NCBI GenBank assembly: GCA_023384315.1
Contig: JAHDWY010000167.1
Location: 1-8,242, forward strand
Reading direction: 5' to 3'
From: Candidatus Hydrogenedentota bacterium
Lineage (GTDB): Bacteria; Hydrogenedentota; Hydrogenedentia; Hydrogenedentales; SLHB01
DNA length: 8,242 nucleotides
A program made the position numbers and the translations under genes. The notes under the pieces are model-generated. The model searched no databases, was not told where the DNA came from, and saw only the letters and a program-made list of their open reading frames with translations. Shown here in pieces: positions 1-8,242 of the stretch (position 1 is the stretch's first letter; every line of letters begins with the position of its first letter).

Positions 1-1
1 T

Positions 2-103
2 TTCGATGGAAAACCCATTGCTCTGCCTGAGAAATTCCTACCGAGTGAAGAGTTTCTTTCATATCACCGAGAACACATATTCAAGAATCAAGGACGCTTA
101 TGA
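2..103 (+). CDS. C-terminal end of an unrecognised protein (5' truncated by window edge)
   Basis: An open frame enters from the left edge and runs 33 codons to TGA at 101-103. The tail starts FDGKPIALPEKFLPSEEF and ends in a basic, His/Arg/Lys-rich segment (YHREHIFKNQGRL). Its stop overlaps the ATG of the next gene (ATGA at 100-103), so the two genes are probably translationally coupled, which is the main reason to believe this frame. The composition is AT-rich compared with the rest of the window. I do not recognise the family. A large protein with a C-terminal toxin or nuclease domain followed by its partner is one possibility suggested by the layout, but nothing in these 33 residues proves it. 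The overlapping +1 frame, which has an ATG at 6, has no SD and runs into the downstream gene in another frame, so it is disfavoured. Confidence 0.6.
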   Translation, partial: FDGKPIALPEKFLPSEEFLSYHREHIFKNQGRL

Positions 104-417
104 ATATCAGATTCGAGTATCTCTATCGCGACGCGGAAAGTTACAAGATTTGGGGCGATGTTGTTTTTTTGAATCCGCAGGGTCTGTCTGTCGATTATTT
201 GAACAGGTCCGTAGGGCAAATATTGACTATACCACCATATTTTGTTGCCCAATTGGCCAAAGTTCCAGATCTGCGGAGTTTTCCCTTGGATTCGAACCGG
301 GACCATAGCTGGCATGAAGTATTTGCGTTCCTTGATACGCAAGAGCCAGATAATGATCCTCTTGGTAGAGAGATTGATCGATTTATCGGTCTCCTCCAGA
401 AAGCATCTTGTACGTAG
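100..417 (+). CDS. small acidic hypothetical protein, possible partner of the upstream gene product
   Basis: Encodes 105 residues with no signal peptide or membrane segment, so it is probably cytosolic. The N-terminus MNIRFEYLYRDAESYKIWGD is followed by a VVFLNP segment. The middle has hydrophobic blocks (QILTIPPYFVAQLAKVPDL), and the later part contains an HSWHEVFAF stretch and an acidic EPDNDPLGREID segment. From memory, this N-terminal pattern (xIRFEYLYRD...YK.WG.V.F.NP) recurs in small uncharacterised bacterial proteins, but I cannot assign a function. The start is supported by AAGGA at 90-94 with 5 bases of spacing and by the ATGA overlap with the upstream stop. The 4-base overlap and the low G+C shared with the upstream gene suggest a co-acquired pair. 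An immunity or antitoxin-like role is an inference from size, acidity and position only. Confidence 0.65.
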   Translation: MNIRFEYLYRDAESYKIWGDVVFLNPQGLSVDYLNRSVGQILTIPPYFVAQLAKVPDLRSFPLDSNRDHSWHEVFAFLDTQEPDNDPLGREIDRFIGLLQKASCT

Positions 418-501
418 CGATTTTCATCCGTATTCCACTCAACTGCTCGCATGCAGCCAGTCGTCCTTGCATTCTTGAGTGCGATATTGAGTCCACATTA
501 G

Positions 502-1359
502 TCACGGCAACGGGCCAACCTGACCAGAGTCCTGCTGCAACTGCTCGATGAAAAGCGGGTCGAGGGGGATGCCGCGGGTTTGGCAGTCGACGACGGCTTT
601 CCAGGCTTGTTCGTAGTCGCCGCGGCGCCAGTAGGCGACGGCGAGGCCTTTGCGGGCGGAAGCGTTGTCGGGGTTGTAGGCGAGGGCGGTGAGCCAGGTG
701 GTCAGGGCGGAGTCGTATCTCTCGAGTTCCAGATAGCACAGCCCCAGGTTGTAGTAGTCGCTCGACATGCCCGGGTCGAGTTCGATCACGTGCATGAAGG
801 CGTCGGCGGCTTCCTCGAAGTGGCCGAGCTGAAACTGGAGATTGCCGTACTGGGACCAGACGAGGACGTCGTCGGGTTCCAGTTCTGCCAGCCGCGCCAG
901 TTGCGCCGCCGCCGACTCCAGGTCGCCCGTCTCGCGCAAGGCCGCGACGAGATTGCGTAACGTCGTGGCGTCGTTGGGATCGTATTGCAGCGCCGTGTGG
1001 TAGGACTCGACCGCGTCGCGGACGTGCCCCGTCCGCCGTTGCGCCAGACCGAGGTTGCAGTACGCCGCCGCATAATCGGGCCGTAGTTCGATGGCCCGGC
1101 GATAGGCCTGCGCGGCTTCCAGATACCGCCCGAGGTCGAAGTAGGCGTTGCCGAGATCGTAGTGGGCCTCCGGGTCGTCCGGTGACGTCTGTATCGCGGC
1201 CTCCATCCGCGCCAGTTCCGAGACCGGTTCCGCAGGGGTATCAGGCGCTGCGGACGAGTCCGCCGTATGGGCGCAGCCCGTCAATGCCGAGATGAAAACG
1301 GCGAGGCAGAGCCAGGCAACAGTCTGCCGGCGACGCGATCGTGTAGACAGCCTTTCCAT
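502..1359 (-). CDS. TPR-repeat lipoprotein
   Basis: Encodes 285 residues. The N-terminus has a basic stretch (residues 7-11, RSRRR), a hydrophobic core at about 13-26, and a lipobox L26-T-G-C29, so it should be a type II signal-peptide lipoprotein with Cys29 lipidated and the rest facing the periplasm. After a short Ala/Pro/Ser linker, six tetratricopeptide repeats follow in uninterrupted 34-residue register at about 61-94, 95-128, 129-162, 163-196, 197-230 and 231-264. Repeats 1, 2, 4 and 5 have typical TPR residues such as YDLGNAYFDLGRYLEAAQAY, ending in ELRP, YDP, ELDP or YNP. TPR arrays are protein-interaction scaffolds and the partner is unknown; PilF/PilW-type pilotins and outer-membrane assembly factors have this architecture, but no specific match is claimed. 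The ATG at 1359 is chosen because it gives a normal-length signal peptide. Its GAAGG lies only 1 base upstream, so initiation may be weak. The frame stays open to 2160, but that extension is antisense to the epimerase gene. Confidence 0.85.
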   Translation of the reverse strand: MERLSTRSRRRQTVAWLCLAVFISALTGCAHTADSSAAPDTPAEPVSELARMEAAIQTSPDDPEAHYDLGNAYFDLGRYLEAAQAYRRAIELRPDYAAAYCNLGLAQRRTGHVRDAVESYHTALQYDPNDATTLRNLVAALRETGDLESAAAQLARLAELEPDDVLVWSQYGNLQFQLGHFEEAADAFMHVIELDPGMSSDYYNLGLCYLELERYDSALTTWLTALAYNPDNASARKGLAVAYWRRGDYEQAWKAVVDCQTRGIPLDPLFIEQLQQDSGQVGPLP

Positions 1360-1446
1360 GCCTTCAGCGTAATGAGCCTTGCGCGCGCAAATCAACGAGG
1401 TGTACGGTGGAACGAGGCGTCGCCGGACGCCGGGGAGGGCAGAACG
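1360..1446. promoter_or_regulatory. divergent intergenic region with a 12-bp perfect palindrome
   Basis: These 87 bases lie between the divergent starts of the TPR lipoprotein and the epimerase and must hold promoters for both, unless either is read from farther away. A perfect palindrome TTGCGCGCGCAA sits at 1379-1390, near the middle, where an operator controlling both genes could lie. It is mostly alternating GC, so chance occurrence in GC-rich DNA is possible. I see no convincing -35/-10 pair on either strand. Confidence 0.35.
1432..1439 (+). promoter_or_regulatory. ribosome binding site deciding the TTG start of the epimerase gene
   Basis: GGGGAGGG lies 7 bases upstream of TTG at 1447. 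It is the only strong Shine-Dalgarno sequence near any in-frame start. Upstream ATGs at 1267 and 1372 have none and would add residues unlike the family; the former would also run through the lipoprotein gene on the other strand. GTG at 1456 is a possible alternative start, with 16 bases of spacing. Confidence 0.6.
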
Positions 1447-2121
1447 TTGCGAACCGTGACGACGAAGCAGATGCGCGAGGCCGACCGCCGCTGTATTGAA
1501 GACCTCGGGATTCCCGGGGCCGTGCTGATGAACAACGCTGGAGCCGCCGTGTTCCGCGAGATCGACCAGGGGCCGGTCGGCGTCGTCTGCGGGAAGGGCA
1601 ACAACGGCGGCGACGGATATGTCGTGGCGCGATTGGCGCTGCTGGCCGGGTTCGACACGCGAGTGGTGATGTTGACCGAACCCGAAGACGTGAAGGGGGA
1701 TGCCCGGACTTTTCTCGATGCCTACCGCCGTCTGGGCGGTTTCGTGCGCGTGGCCTTGCAGCCTCGGGATGTCGTCGCGGCCTTGGAAAGCCTCGCGGAC
1801 TGTGCCTACCTCGTGGATGCCATGTTGGGCACGGGCGTCAAAGGGGAGGTCCGCGAACCTTTCAAGACGGCGATCCAATCCTGGCCGGCGGTGAAAACCA
1901 TTGCCGTCGATTTGCCCTCGGGCATGAACGCCGACACGGGCGAGATCGGGGGCTGTTGCGTCCATGCGGCGACGACCGTGACCTTGCAGCACCCCAAAAA
2001 GGGCTTCGAGAACTCGGCCGCCGAGGAATACCTCGGTAGCGTGGTCGTGGCTGATATCGGGATCCCGGAGGTCTGCGCCGACGACGCGGCGTGGGAGCGG
2101 TTGCGGGAGTCGTGGCAGTAA
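1447..2121 (+). CDS. nnrE: NAD(P)H-hydrate epimerase (YjeF N-terminal domain, stand-alone)
   Basis: Encodes 224 residues from the TTG start, close to the usual length of the isolated YjeF_N domain. The family interconverts the R and S epimers of hydrated NADH/NADPH so that the ADP/ATP-dependent dehydratase can restore the cofactor; it is cytosolic metabolite repair. Visible motifs in order: VTTKQMREADRR (the usual N-terminal start of the fold), LMNNAG at 27-32, the nucleotide-binding loop GKGNNGGDG at 49-57, DAMLGTG at 124-130, VDLPSGMNADTG with the presumed catalytic Asp at 155, TVTLQHPKKGF near 177-187, and VVVADIGIP near the C-terminus. The C-terminal dehydratase domain found in the bifunctional E. 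coli form is absent, so the dehydratase must be encoded elsewhere. The gene diverges from the TPR lipoprotein and converges on the PhzF gene, so it appears monocistronic. Confidence 0.92.
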   Translation: MRTVTTKQMREADRRCIEDLGIPGAVLMNNAGAAVFREIDQGPVGVVCGKGNNGGDGYVVARLALLAGFDTRVVMLTEPEDVKGDARTFLDAYRRLGGFVRVALQPRDVVAALESLADCAYLVDAMLGTGVKGEVREPFKTAIQSWPAVKTIAVDLPSGMNADTGEIGGCCVHAATTVTLQHPKKGFENSAAEEYLGSVVVADIGIPEVCADDAAWERLRESWQ

Positions 2122-2125
2122 GGCG

Positions 2126-2165
2126 CACACGGACCCACACGGACCCACACGGACCGGCACGGACT
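2126..2165. repeat. 10-bp tandem repeat between two convergent genes
   Basis: Three exact copies of CACACGGACC lie at 2126-2135, 2136-2145 and 2146-2155. A diverged fourth unit (GGCACGGACT) lies at 2156-2165. The array fills almost all of the 48-base gap between the epimerase stop and the PhzF stop. It has no self-complementary stem, so it is not an obvious intrinsic terminator. Slippage-generated microsatellite or a lineage-specific intergenic repeat are both possible. Confidence 0.85.
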
Positions 2166-2169
2166 GCGC

Positions 2170-2952
2170 TTATCCCGTGTAGATCGTTCCCTTTAGCACG
2201 GTGACAGCTGCGCCGCTGAGCATGACGCGCTCGCCGCGATCTTCGCACCAAATTTCGCCGCCCCGATTGGAGACCTGCCGCGCGAAGAGCGACGTCTTTC
2301 CGAGCTTCTCCGCCCAGTATGGCGTCAACGTACAGTGGGCCGCACCGGTGACGGGGTCCTCATCGATGCCTTGCGCCGGGGCGAAGAAACGGGATACAAA
2401 GTCGCAGTCCGATCCCTTGGCCGTAACCATGGCGGCGAAGATGTCCTGACGCTTCAACAGTCCAAAATCCGGTTTCGCAGCCCGAACCTGGTCCTCGCTG
2501 GTCACAATCATCACGAGATTCCGGAACGCCAGAACTTCCTCCGCATCCACGCCGACCGCTTGAAGGACCTCCGTGGGTGCCGCGATGGGTGCGGCCTTTC
2601 GGCTGGGGAAATCCATCTCGTAGCGTCCATCGGCCTGCTTTACCACGAGACGGCCGCTTTTGGTGTCGAAGGCGATTTCCGGCGACCGGTGGCCTAGTTC
2701 CGAAAACAGCACGTGCGCGGACGCGAGCGTGGCATGGCCGCAGAGGTCGACTTCCGTGGTGGGGGTGAACCATCGGAGTTCGTACCCGTTCCCGGTCTTT
2801 ACGAAGTAGGCCGTTTCCGAAAGGTTGTTTTCGGCCGCGACGCGCTGTAAAAGATTGTCATCGATCCATTCGTCCAGGGGGCAAATCGCCGCGGGGTTTC
2901 CGCGAAAGGGGACGGAGGTAAACGCATCGACCTGGTAGACGGGAATCTCCAT
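2170..2952 (-). CDS. PhzF-family isomerase/epimerase-like protein
   Basis: Encodes 260 residues, slightly short of the roughly 260-300 usual for the family. PhzF proteins have two pseudo-symmetric diaminopimelate-epimerase-like halves and use a catalytic Glu for acid/base isomerisation; in phenazine producers PhzF isomerises dihydro-hydroxyanthranilate. Motifs seen: QVDAFTSVPFRGNPAA at 7-22, ENNLSETAYF at 41-50 with the presumed catalytic Glu46, WFTPTTEVDLCGHAT at 61-75, and DEDPVTGAAHCTLTPYW at 197-213 followed by LGK and a QVSNRGGE segment. The start has a strong GAAGGAG (2960-2966, complement) 7 bases upstream of ATG. No phenazine genes are nearby and most family members act on unknown substrates, so I give no symbol. 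It points away from the PKS genes and converges on the epimerase gene. Confidence 0.93.
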   Translation of the reverse strand: MEIPVYQVDAFTSVPFRGNPAAICPLDEWIDDNLLQRVAAENNLSETAYFVKTGNGYELRWFTPTTEVDLCGHATLASAHVLFSELGHRSPEIAFDTKSGRLVVKQADGRYEMDFPSRKAAPIAAPTEVLQAVGVDAEEVLAFRNLVMIVTSEDQVRAAKPDFGLLKRQDIFAAMVTAKGSDCDFVSRFFAPAQGIDEDPVTGAAHCTLTPYWAEKLGKTSLFARQVSNRGGEIWCEDRGERVMLSGAAVTVLKGTIYTG

Positions 2953-2982
2953 AACAAAGCTCCTTCAGTTTTTTCGCGGGAA

Positions 2983-3010
2983 ATGATGCACGCGTTCTAC
3001 CGCGATTCAA
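2983..3010 (-). promoter_or_regulatory. weak candidate promoter of the PhzF-family gene
   Basis: On the minus strand, TTGAAT (complement of 3005-3010) and CATCAT (complement of 2983-2988) are separated by 16 bases. Each matches 4 of 6 bases of the sigma-70 consensus. The -10 ends 30 bases before the start codon. This is suggestive only. Confidence 0.25.
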
Positions 3011-3196
3011 TGCGCACCGATAACAATCGAATCCGGAATCTGGCGCGCGCCGCCTGGTGTTTGTATTGCAATGCAGGGAACTGGTATCCTCTCAGCTTAT
3101 CTCAAACGATGGAAGTACTGCGCTCATAAATAGTTGTGAGCAGGCAGGGCGACTTCACGCGATTGCGCTTTGTCGAGCGTGTTTCCCGGCGATGTT

Positions 3197-3248
3197 AGGT
3201 TACACAACCTGCTGTCGCCGTTTCAGATGGAACGAAGCCGTGTAACCT
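3197..3248. repeat. inverted repeat with two mutually exclusive pairings
   Basis: AGGTTACAC at 3197-3205 is perfectly complementary to GTGTAACCT at 3240-3248 (9 bp, 34-base loop). The same left arm can instead pair locally: AGGTT at 3197-3201 with AACCT at 3206-3210 around an ACAC loop. This could be an operator pair or a switching RNA leader ahead of the FAAL gene, or chance. Confidence 0.45.
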
Positions 3249-3280
3249 CCGCAGCCCAAGGCTGGTCCAAGTACAGAAAG

Positions 3281-3309
3281 CGTTCACCGGGGCTGGTTTG
3301 GGATGAACG
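3281..3309. repeat. short spaced inverted repeat upstream of the FAAL gene
   Basis: CGTTCA at 3281-3286 and TGAACG at 3304-3309 are perfectly complementary 6-mers separated by 17 bases. A dimeric regulator half-site pair is possible, but a 6-bp match of this kind is weak on its own. Confidence 0.25.
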
Positions 3310-3328
3310 GCTTGAACCAATAGGGCTG

Positions 3329-3344
3329 CGCCGCTGAGGCGGCG
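3329..3344 (+). promoter_or_regulatory. GC-rich hairpin in the probable FAAL leader
   Basis: CGCCGC (3329-3334) and GCGGCG (3339-3344) form a perfect 6-bp stem with a TGAG loop, ending 27 bases before the FAAL start codon and 15 bases before its SD. It has no adjoining U-tract, so it is not a typical terminator. It could stabilise the mRNA or tune translation. Confidence 0.35.
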
Positions 3345-3371
3345 GATTCACGTGGGTATGGAGATTTTTTC

Positions 3372-5165
3372 ATGACACACCAATACCGGGCGGAGCGTGT
3401 CCGGATGCCGGCAGAATCAAGTACTACGGGTCCCGCCACCGCGGATTGGGCTGCCCATGGCAGTACGCTGGTGGAACTTCTACAAAACCGCGCGCTTCAG
3501 CGTCCCGACCATCTCGCCTATACCTATCTCGAGGATGGCGAAGAGGAAGGCGAACGATACACCTTTGGTAAGCTCGACCGTCGCGCGCGCGCAATCGCCG
3601 TGGCGTTGCGCCAGCGGTGCCAGCCGGGCGACCGCGTGCTCATGCTGTATCCTCCGGGACTGGACTATACCGCGGCGTTCTTTGGCTGCCTGTACGCCGG
3701 CGTGATCGCGGTGCCGGTCTACCCGCCTGATCCGGGCCGGTTGAACCGCAGTTTGCCGCGACTGAAAGTGGTGGCGCGCGACGCGGGGACCTCGCTGGCC
3801 TTGACCGTATCCAGCTTGTACGAAATCTGCAAGGGTCTTGCCGCCTTCGATCCTTATTTTGGCGAATTCGATTGGCTTGCCACGGATTCCGTGCCGGAAG
3901 AGCTGGCGAAGGACTGGGTCGCACCGGAAATCGATTCTGGGTCCATCGCTTTCTTGCAGTACACCTCCGGTTCGACAGCCGATCCGAAGGGCGTAATGGT
4001 TACGCACCGGAACCTGCTCTACAACCTCGTTGACATGGCTCACCATTGGGATGAGCAGGACGACGTCTGCTTCGTGACCTGGCTGCCGGCCTTTCATGAT
4101 ATGGGCCTCATTTGGGGACTGCTCCTGCCCGTCTACATCCAGGCCCCGTGTTACGTCATGTCGCCGCTGGCGTTCTTGCAGCGACCGTTGCGGTGGTTGC
4201 GCGCCATGTCGAAATACAAAGCAACCCATAGTTGCGCGCCGAATTTCGCGTACGACCTCTGTGTGCGGAAGATCACGCCTGAGCAGCGCGCAACCCTCGA
4301 CTTGAGCCGCTGGGTCAGCGCGGGCAATGGCGCCGAGCCGGTCCGTCCCGATACGCTGGAACGGTTTGCGGAAACGTTCAAACCCTGCGGGTTCAAGTGG
4401 AATGTGCTGTGCCCAGGATACGGTCTCGCGGAAGCCACGCTCATGGTGTCCACGACGGCCCGTTTGGAGCCTATGTTGCTGCCCGTGGTGGCCTCGGAAT
4501 TGGAGCAACATCGCGTCGTGGAGGCCAAAGCGCCCGGCGACGACGTGCGCACGCTGGTCGGCTCCGGCCGGACAAGTCACGACACGCGCGTCCTCATCGT
4601 CGATCCGGATTCGCGGTTGCAGTGTTCGCCGGATACCGTCGGGGAGATCTGGGTCTCCGGTACCACGGTGGCGGACGGCTACTGGAACCGGCCCGAGGAT
4701 ACGGAACAGACGTTCCGCGCGACGCTCGCCGATACGGGAGAAGGACCCTTCCTTCGCACGGGCGACCTGGGTTTTGTGAAGAACGGGTTCGTCTTCGTGA
4801 CGGGTCGCATCAAAGACATGATCATCGTCGACGGGCTCAATCACTATCCCCAGGACATCGAGCGGACCATGGAACTGAGTCACGAAGCGATTCGCCAGGG
4901 CTGCTGCGCCGCGTTCTCCATCGACACTGACGGACCGGAGAAGTTGGTCGTCGTGGCGGAGGCGCTCTTGCCGGAAGGAAGCGACGGCAAAGACGTGATC
5001 GCGGCCGTCCGCAAAGCGGTCGCCGAAACCCATGAACTGCGGGTGCACCAGGTCTGTTTGATCGCGCCCAAGTCGATCGACAAGACCAGTAGCGGTAAGA
5101 TCCAGCGGCAAGCGAACCGGGCGCGGTATCTCGACAGCACGCTGGAGTTGCTCGCCCGCGGATAA
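3372..5165 (+). CDS. fatty acyl-AMP ligase (FAAL), PKS loading enzyme
   Basis: Encodes 597 residues, typical for the family. It activates a free fatty acid with ATP to acyl-AMP and hands it to an ACP phosphopantetheine rather than to CoA; it is cytosolic. Motifs: the P-loop-like YTSGSTADPKG at 197-207, FVTWLPAFHDMGLIWGLLLP at 234-253, the PGYGLAEATLMVS segment at 348-360, GEIWVSGTTVADGYWNRPEDT at 424-444, RTGDLGFV at 462-469, the hinge and C-domain segment VTGRIKDMIIVDGLNHYPQD at 476-495, and KTSSGKIQR at 571-579 with the conserved Lys576. The NHYPQDIE signature and the long 361-400 stretch after GLAEAT are typical of FAALs rather than fatty acyl-CoA ligases. SD GGAG (3360-3363) lies 8 bases before the ATG. 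The ACP-KS-AT synthase starts 76 bases downstream on the same strand, so the two are likely cotranscribed and work together. A plain acyl-CoA ligase is less likely. Confidence 0.93.
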   Translation: MTHQYRAERVRMPAESSTTGPATADWAAHGSTLVELLQNRALQRPDHLAYTYLEDGEEEGERYTFGKLDRRARAIAVALRQRCQPGDRVLMLYPPGLDYTAAFFGCLYAGVIAVPVYPPDPGRLNRSLPRLKVVARDAGTSLALTVSSLYEICKGLAAFDPYFGEFDWLATDSVPEELAKDWVAPEIDSGSIAFLQYTSGSTADPKGVMVTHRNLLYNLVDMAHHWDEQDDVCFVTWLPAFHDMGLIWGLLLPVYIQAPCYVMSPLAFLQRPLRWLRAMSKYKATHSCAPNFAYDLCVRKITPEQRATLDLSRWVSAGNGAEPVRPDTLERFAETFKPCGFKWNVLCPGYGLAEATLMVSTTARLEPMLLPVVASELEQHRVVEAKAPGDDVRTLVGSGRTSHDTRVLIVDPDSRLQCSPDTVGEIWVSGTTVADGYWNRPEDTEQTFRATLADTGEGPFLRTGDLGFVKNGFVFVTGRIKDMIIVDGLNHYPQDIERTMELSHEAIRQGCCAAFSIDTDGPEKLVVVAEALLPEGSDGKDVIAAVRKAVAETHELRVHQVCLIAPKSIDKTSSGKIQRQANRARYLDSTLELLARG

Positions 5166-5235
5166 ATTGAGTCGTCAACCGAAGACGCGCACCGGCGAGC
5201 CGTGCCGACGTTGCGTCACAGCAATGAATATTTTT

Positions 5236-5239
5236 GGAG
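5236..5239 (+). promoter_or_regulatory. ribosome binding site with ambiguous start choice for the PKS
   Basis: GGAG at 5236-5239 is the only SD here. Three in-frame starts compete: ATG 5224 (upstream of the SD, no SD of its own), ATG 5242 (only 2 bases after GGAG) and GTG 5251 (11 bases after). GTG would give MKTKQAIREWLL, which resembles the start of stand-alone ACPs. The annotation uses ATG 5242 as a compromise; the difference is at most nine residues. Confidence 0.4.
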
Positions 5240-5241
5240 AC

Positions 5242-8242
<3,001 letters not shown>

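Larger units (their letters stand above)
2953..3371. other. 419-base intergenic region between divergent PhzF and FAAL genes
   Basis: No convincing gene is present; a 62-codon frame at 3057-3245 lacks an SD and resembles nothing I know. The region must hold the PhzF promoter and very likely the promoter and leader of the FAAL-PKS genes. It contains the inverted repeats listed separately (3197-3248, 3281-3309, 3329-3344). The FAAL SD, GGAG at 3360-3363, is at its right end. I see no tRNA, terminator with a U-tract, or insertion sequence ends. Confidence 0.6.

Noticed and set aside
6..308. 100-residue plus-strand frame at the left edge
   Set aside because: No SD, and it overlaps out of frame with the coupled pair at 2-417, which has both an SD and an ATGA junction.
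1360..2160. Upstream extension of the minus-strand lipoprotein frame to a 552-residue protein
   Set aside because: It lies antisense to the well-supported epimerase gene, has no family-like sequence, and would bury the signal peptide and lipobox in the middle of the protein.
2122..2169. Bidirectional intrinsic terminator between the convergent genes
   Set aside because: The sequence is a direct tandem repeat without a stable stem or T-tract on either strand.
2170..2952. PhzF gene as evidence of a phenazine cluster
   Set aside because: PhzF-family proteins are widespread outside phenazine pathways, no other phz genes are present, and the gene points away from the PKS genes.
3061..3090. TTGTAT-N18-TATCCT as a promoter for the FAAL gene
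   Set aside because: Only 3 of 6 and 4 of 6 consensus matches, and it lies nearly 300 bases from the start codon. Too weak to list.
3057..3245. 62-codon plus-strand frame in the PhzF-FAAL gap
   Set aside because: No SD, no recognisable domain, and it overlaps the inverted repeat. Probably non-coding.
3480..5111. 543-codon minus-strand open frame opposite the FAAL
   Set aside because: Shadow frame produced by GC-rich codon use. It is Arg/His/Gly-rich with no recognisable domain, and the plus strand has a full set of FAAL motifs.

Overview
The window comes from a GC-rich, most likely diderm (Gram-negative-type) bacterium. A 60-base line inside the polyketide synthase counts 60% G+C, and one gene encodes a classic lipobox lipoprotein. 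The sequence does not fix the lineage. Modular PKS genes and housekeeping genes on alternating strands suit a large-genome bacterium such as a myxobacterium-like, planctomycete-like or uncultured-phylum member, but that is only a guess.

Left edge (1-417): an AT-richer islet (about 42% G+C over the first 180 bases by hand count). It holds the last 33 codons of an unrecognised gene, overlapping by 4 bases (ATGA) a 105-residue acidic hypothetical protein. The layout resembles an effector/cognate-protein pair, but neither product has a provable function.

Middle (502-2952): three ordinary genes. A lipoprotein with six TPR repeats on the minus strand diverges from a stand-alone NAD(P)H-hydrate epimerase (NnrE, probably TTG start). 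Their 87-base gap contains a perfect 12-bp palindrome. The epimerase converges on a PhzF-family isomerase, and a 10-bp tandem repeat lies between the two stops.

A 419-base non-coding stretch (2953-3371) separates the PhzF gene from the biosynthetic genes. It carries several inverted repeats, including one segment that can pair in two mutually exclusive ways.

Right half (3372-8242): the start of a polyketide or lipopeptide gene cluster. A fatty acyl-AMP ligase (FAAL) is followed 76 bases later by a type I PKS reading ACP-KS-AT and running off the window. The likely logic is that the FAAL adenylates a free fatty acid and loads it on the N-terminal ACP of the PKS. The KS then condenses it with malonate chosen by an HAFH-type AT. 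The product is therefore expected to start with a fatty acyl chain. Further domains and genes must lie beyond the right edge.
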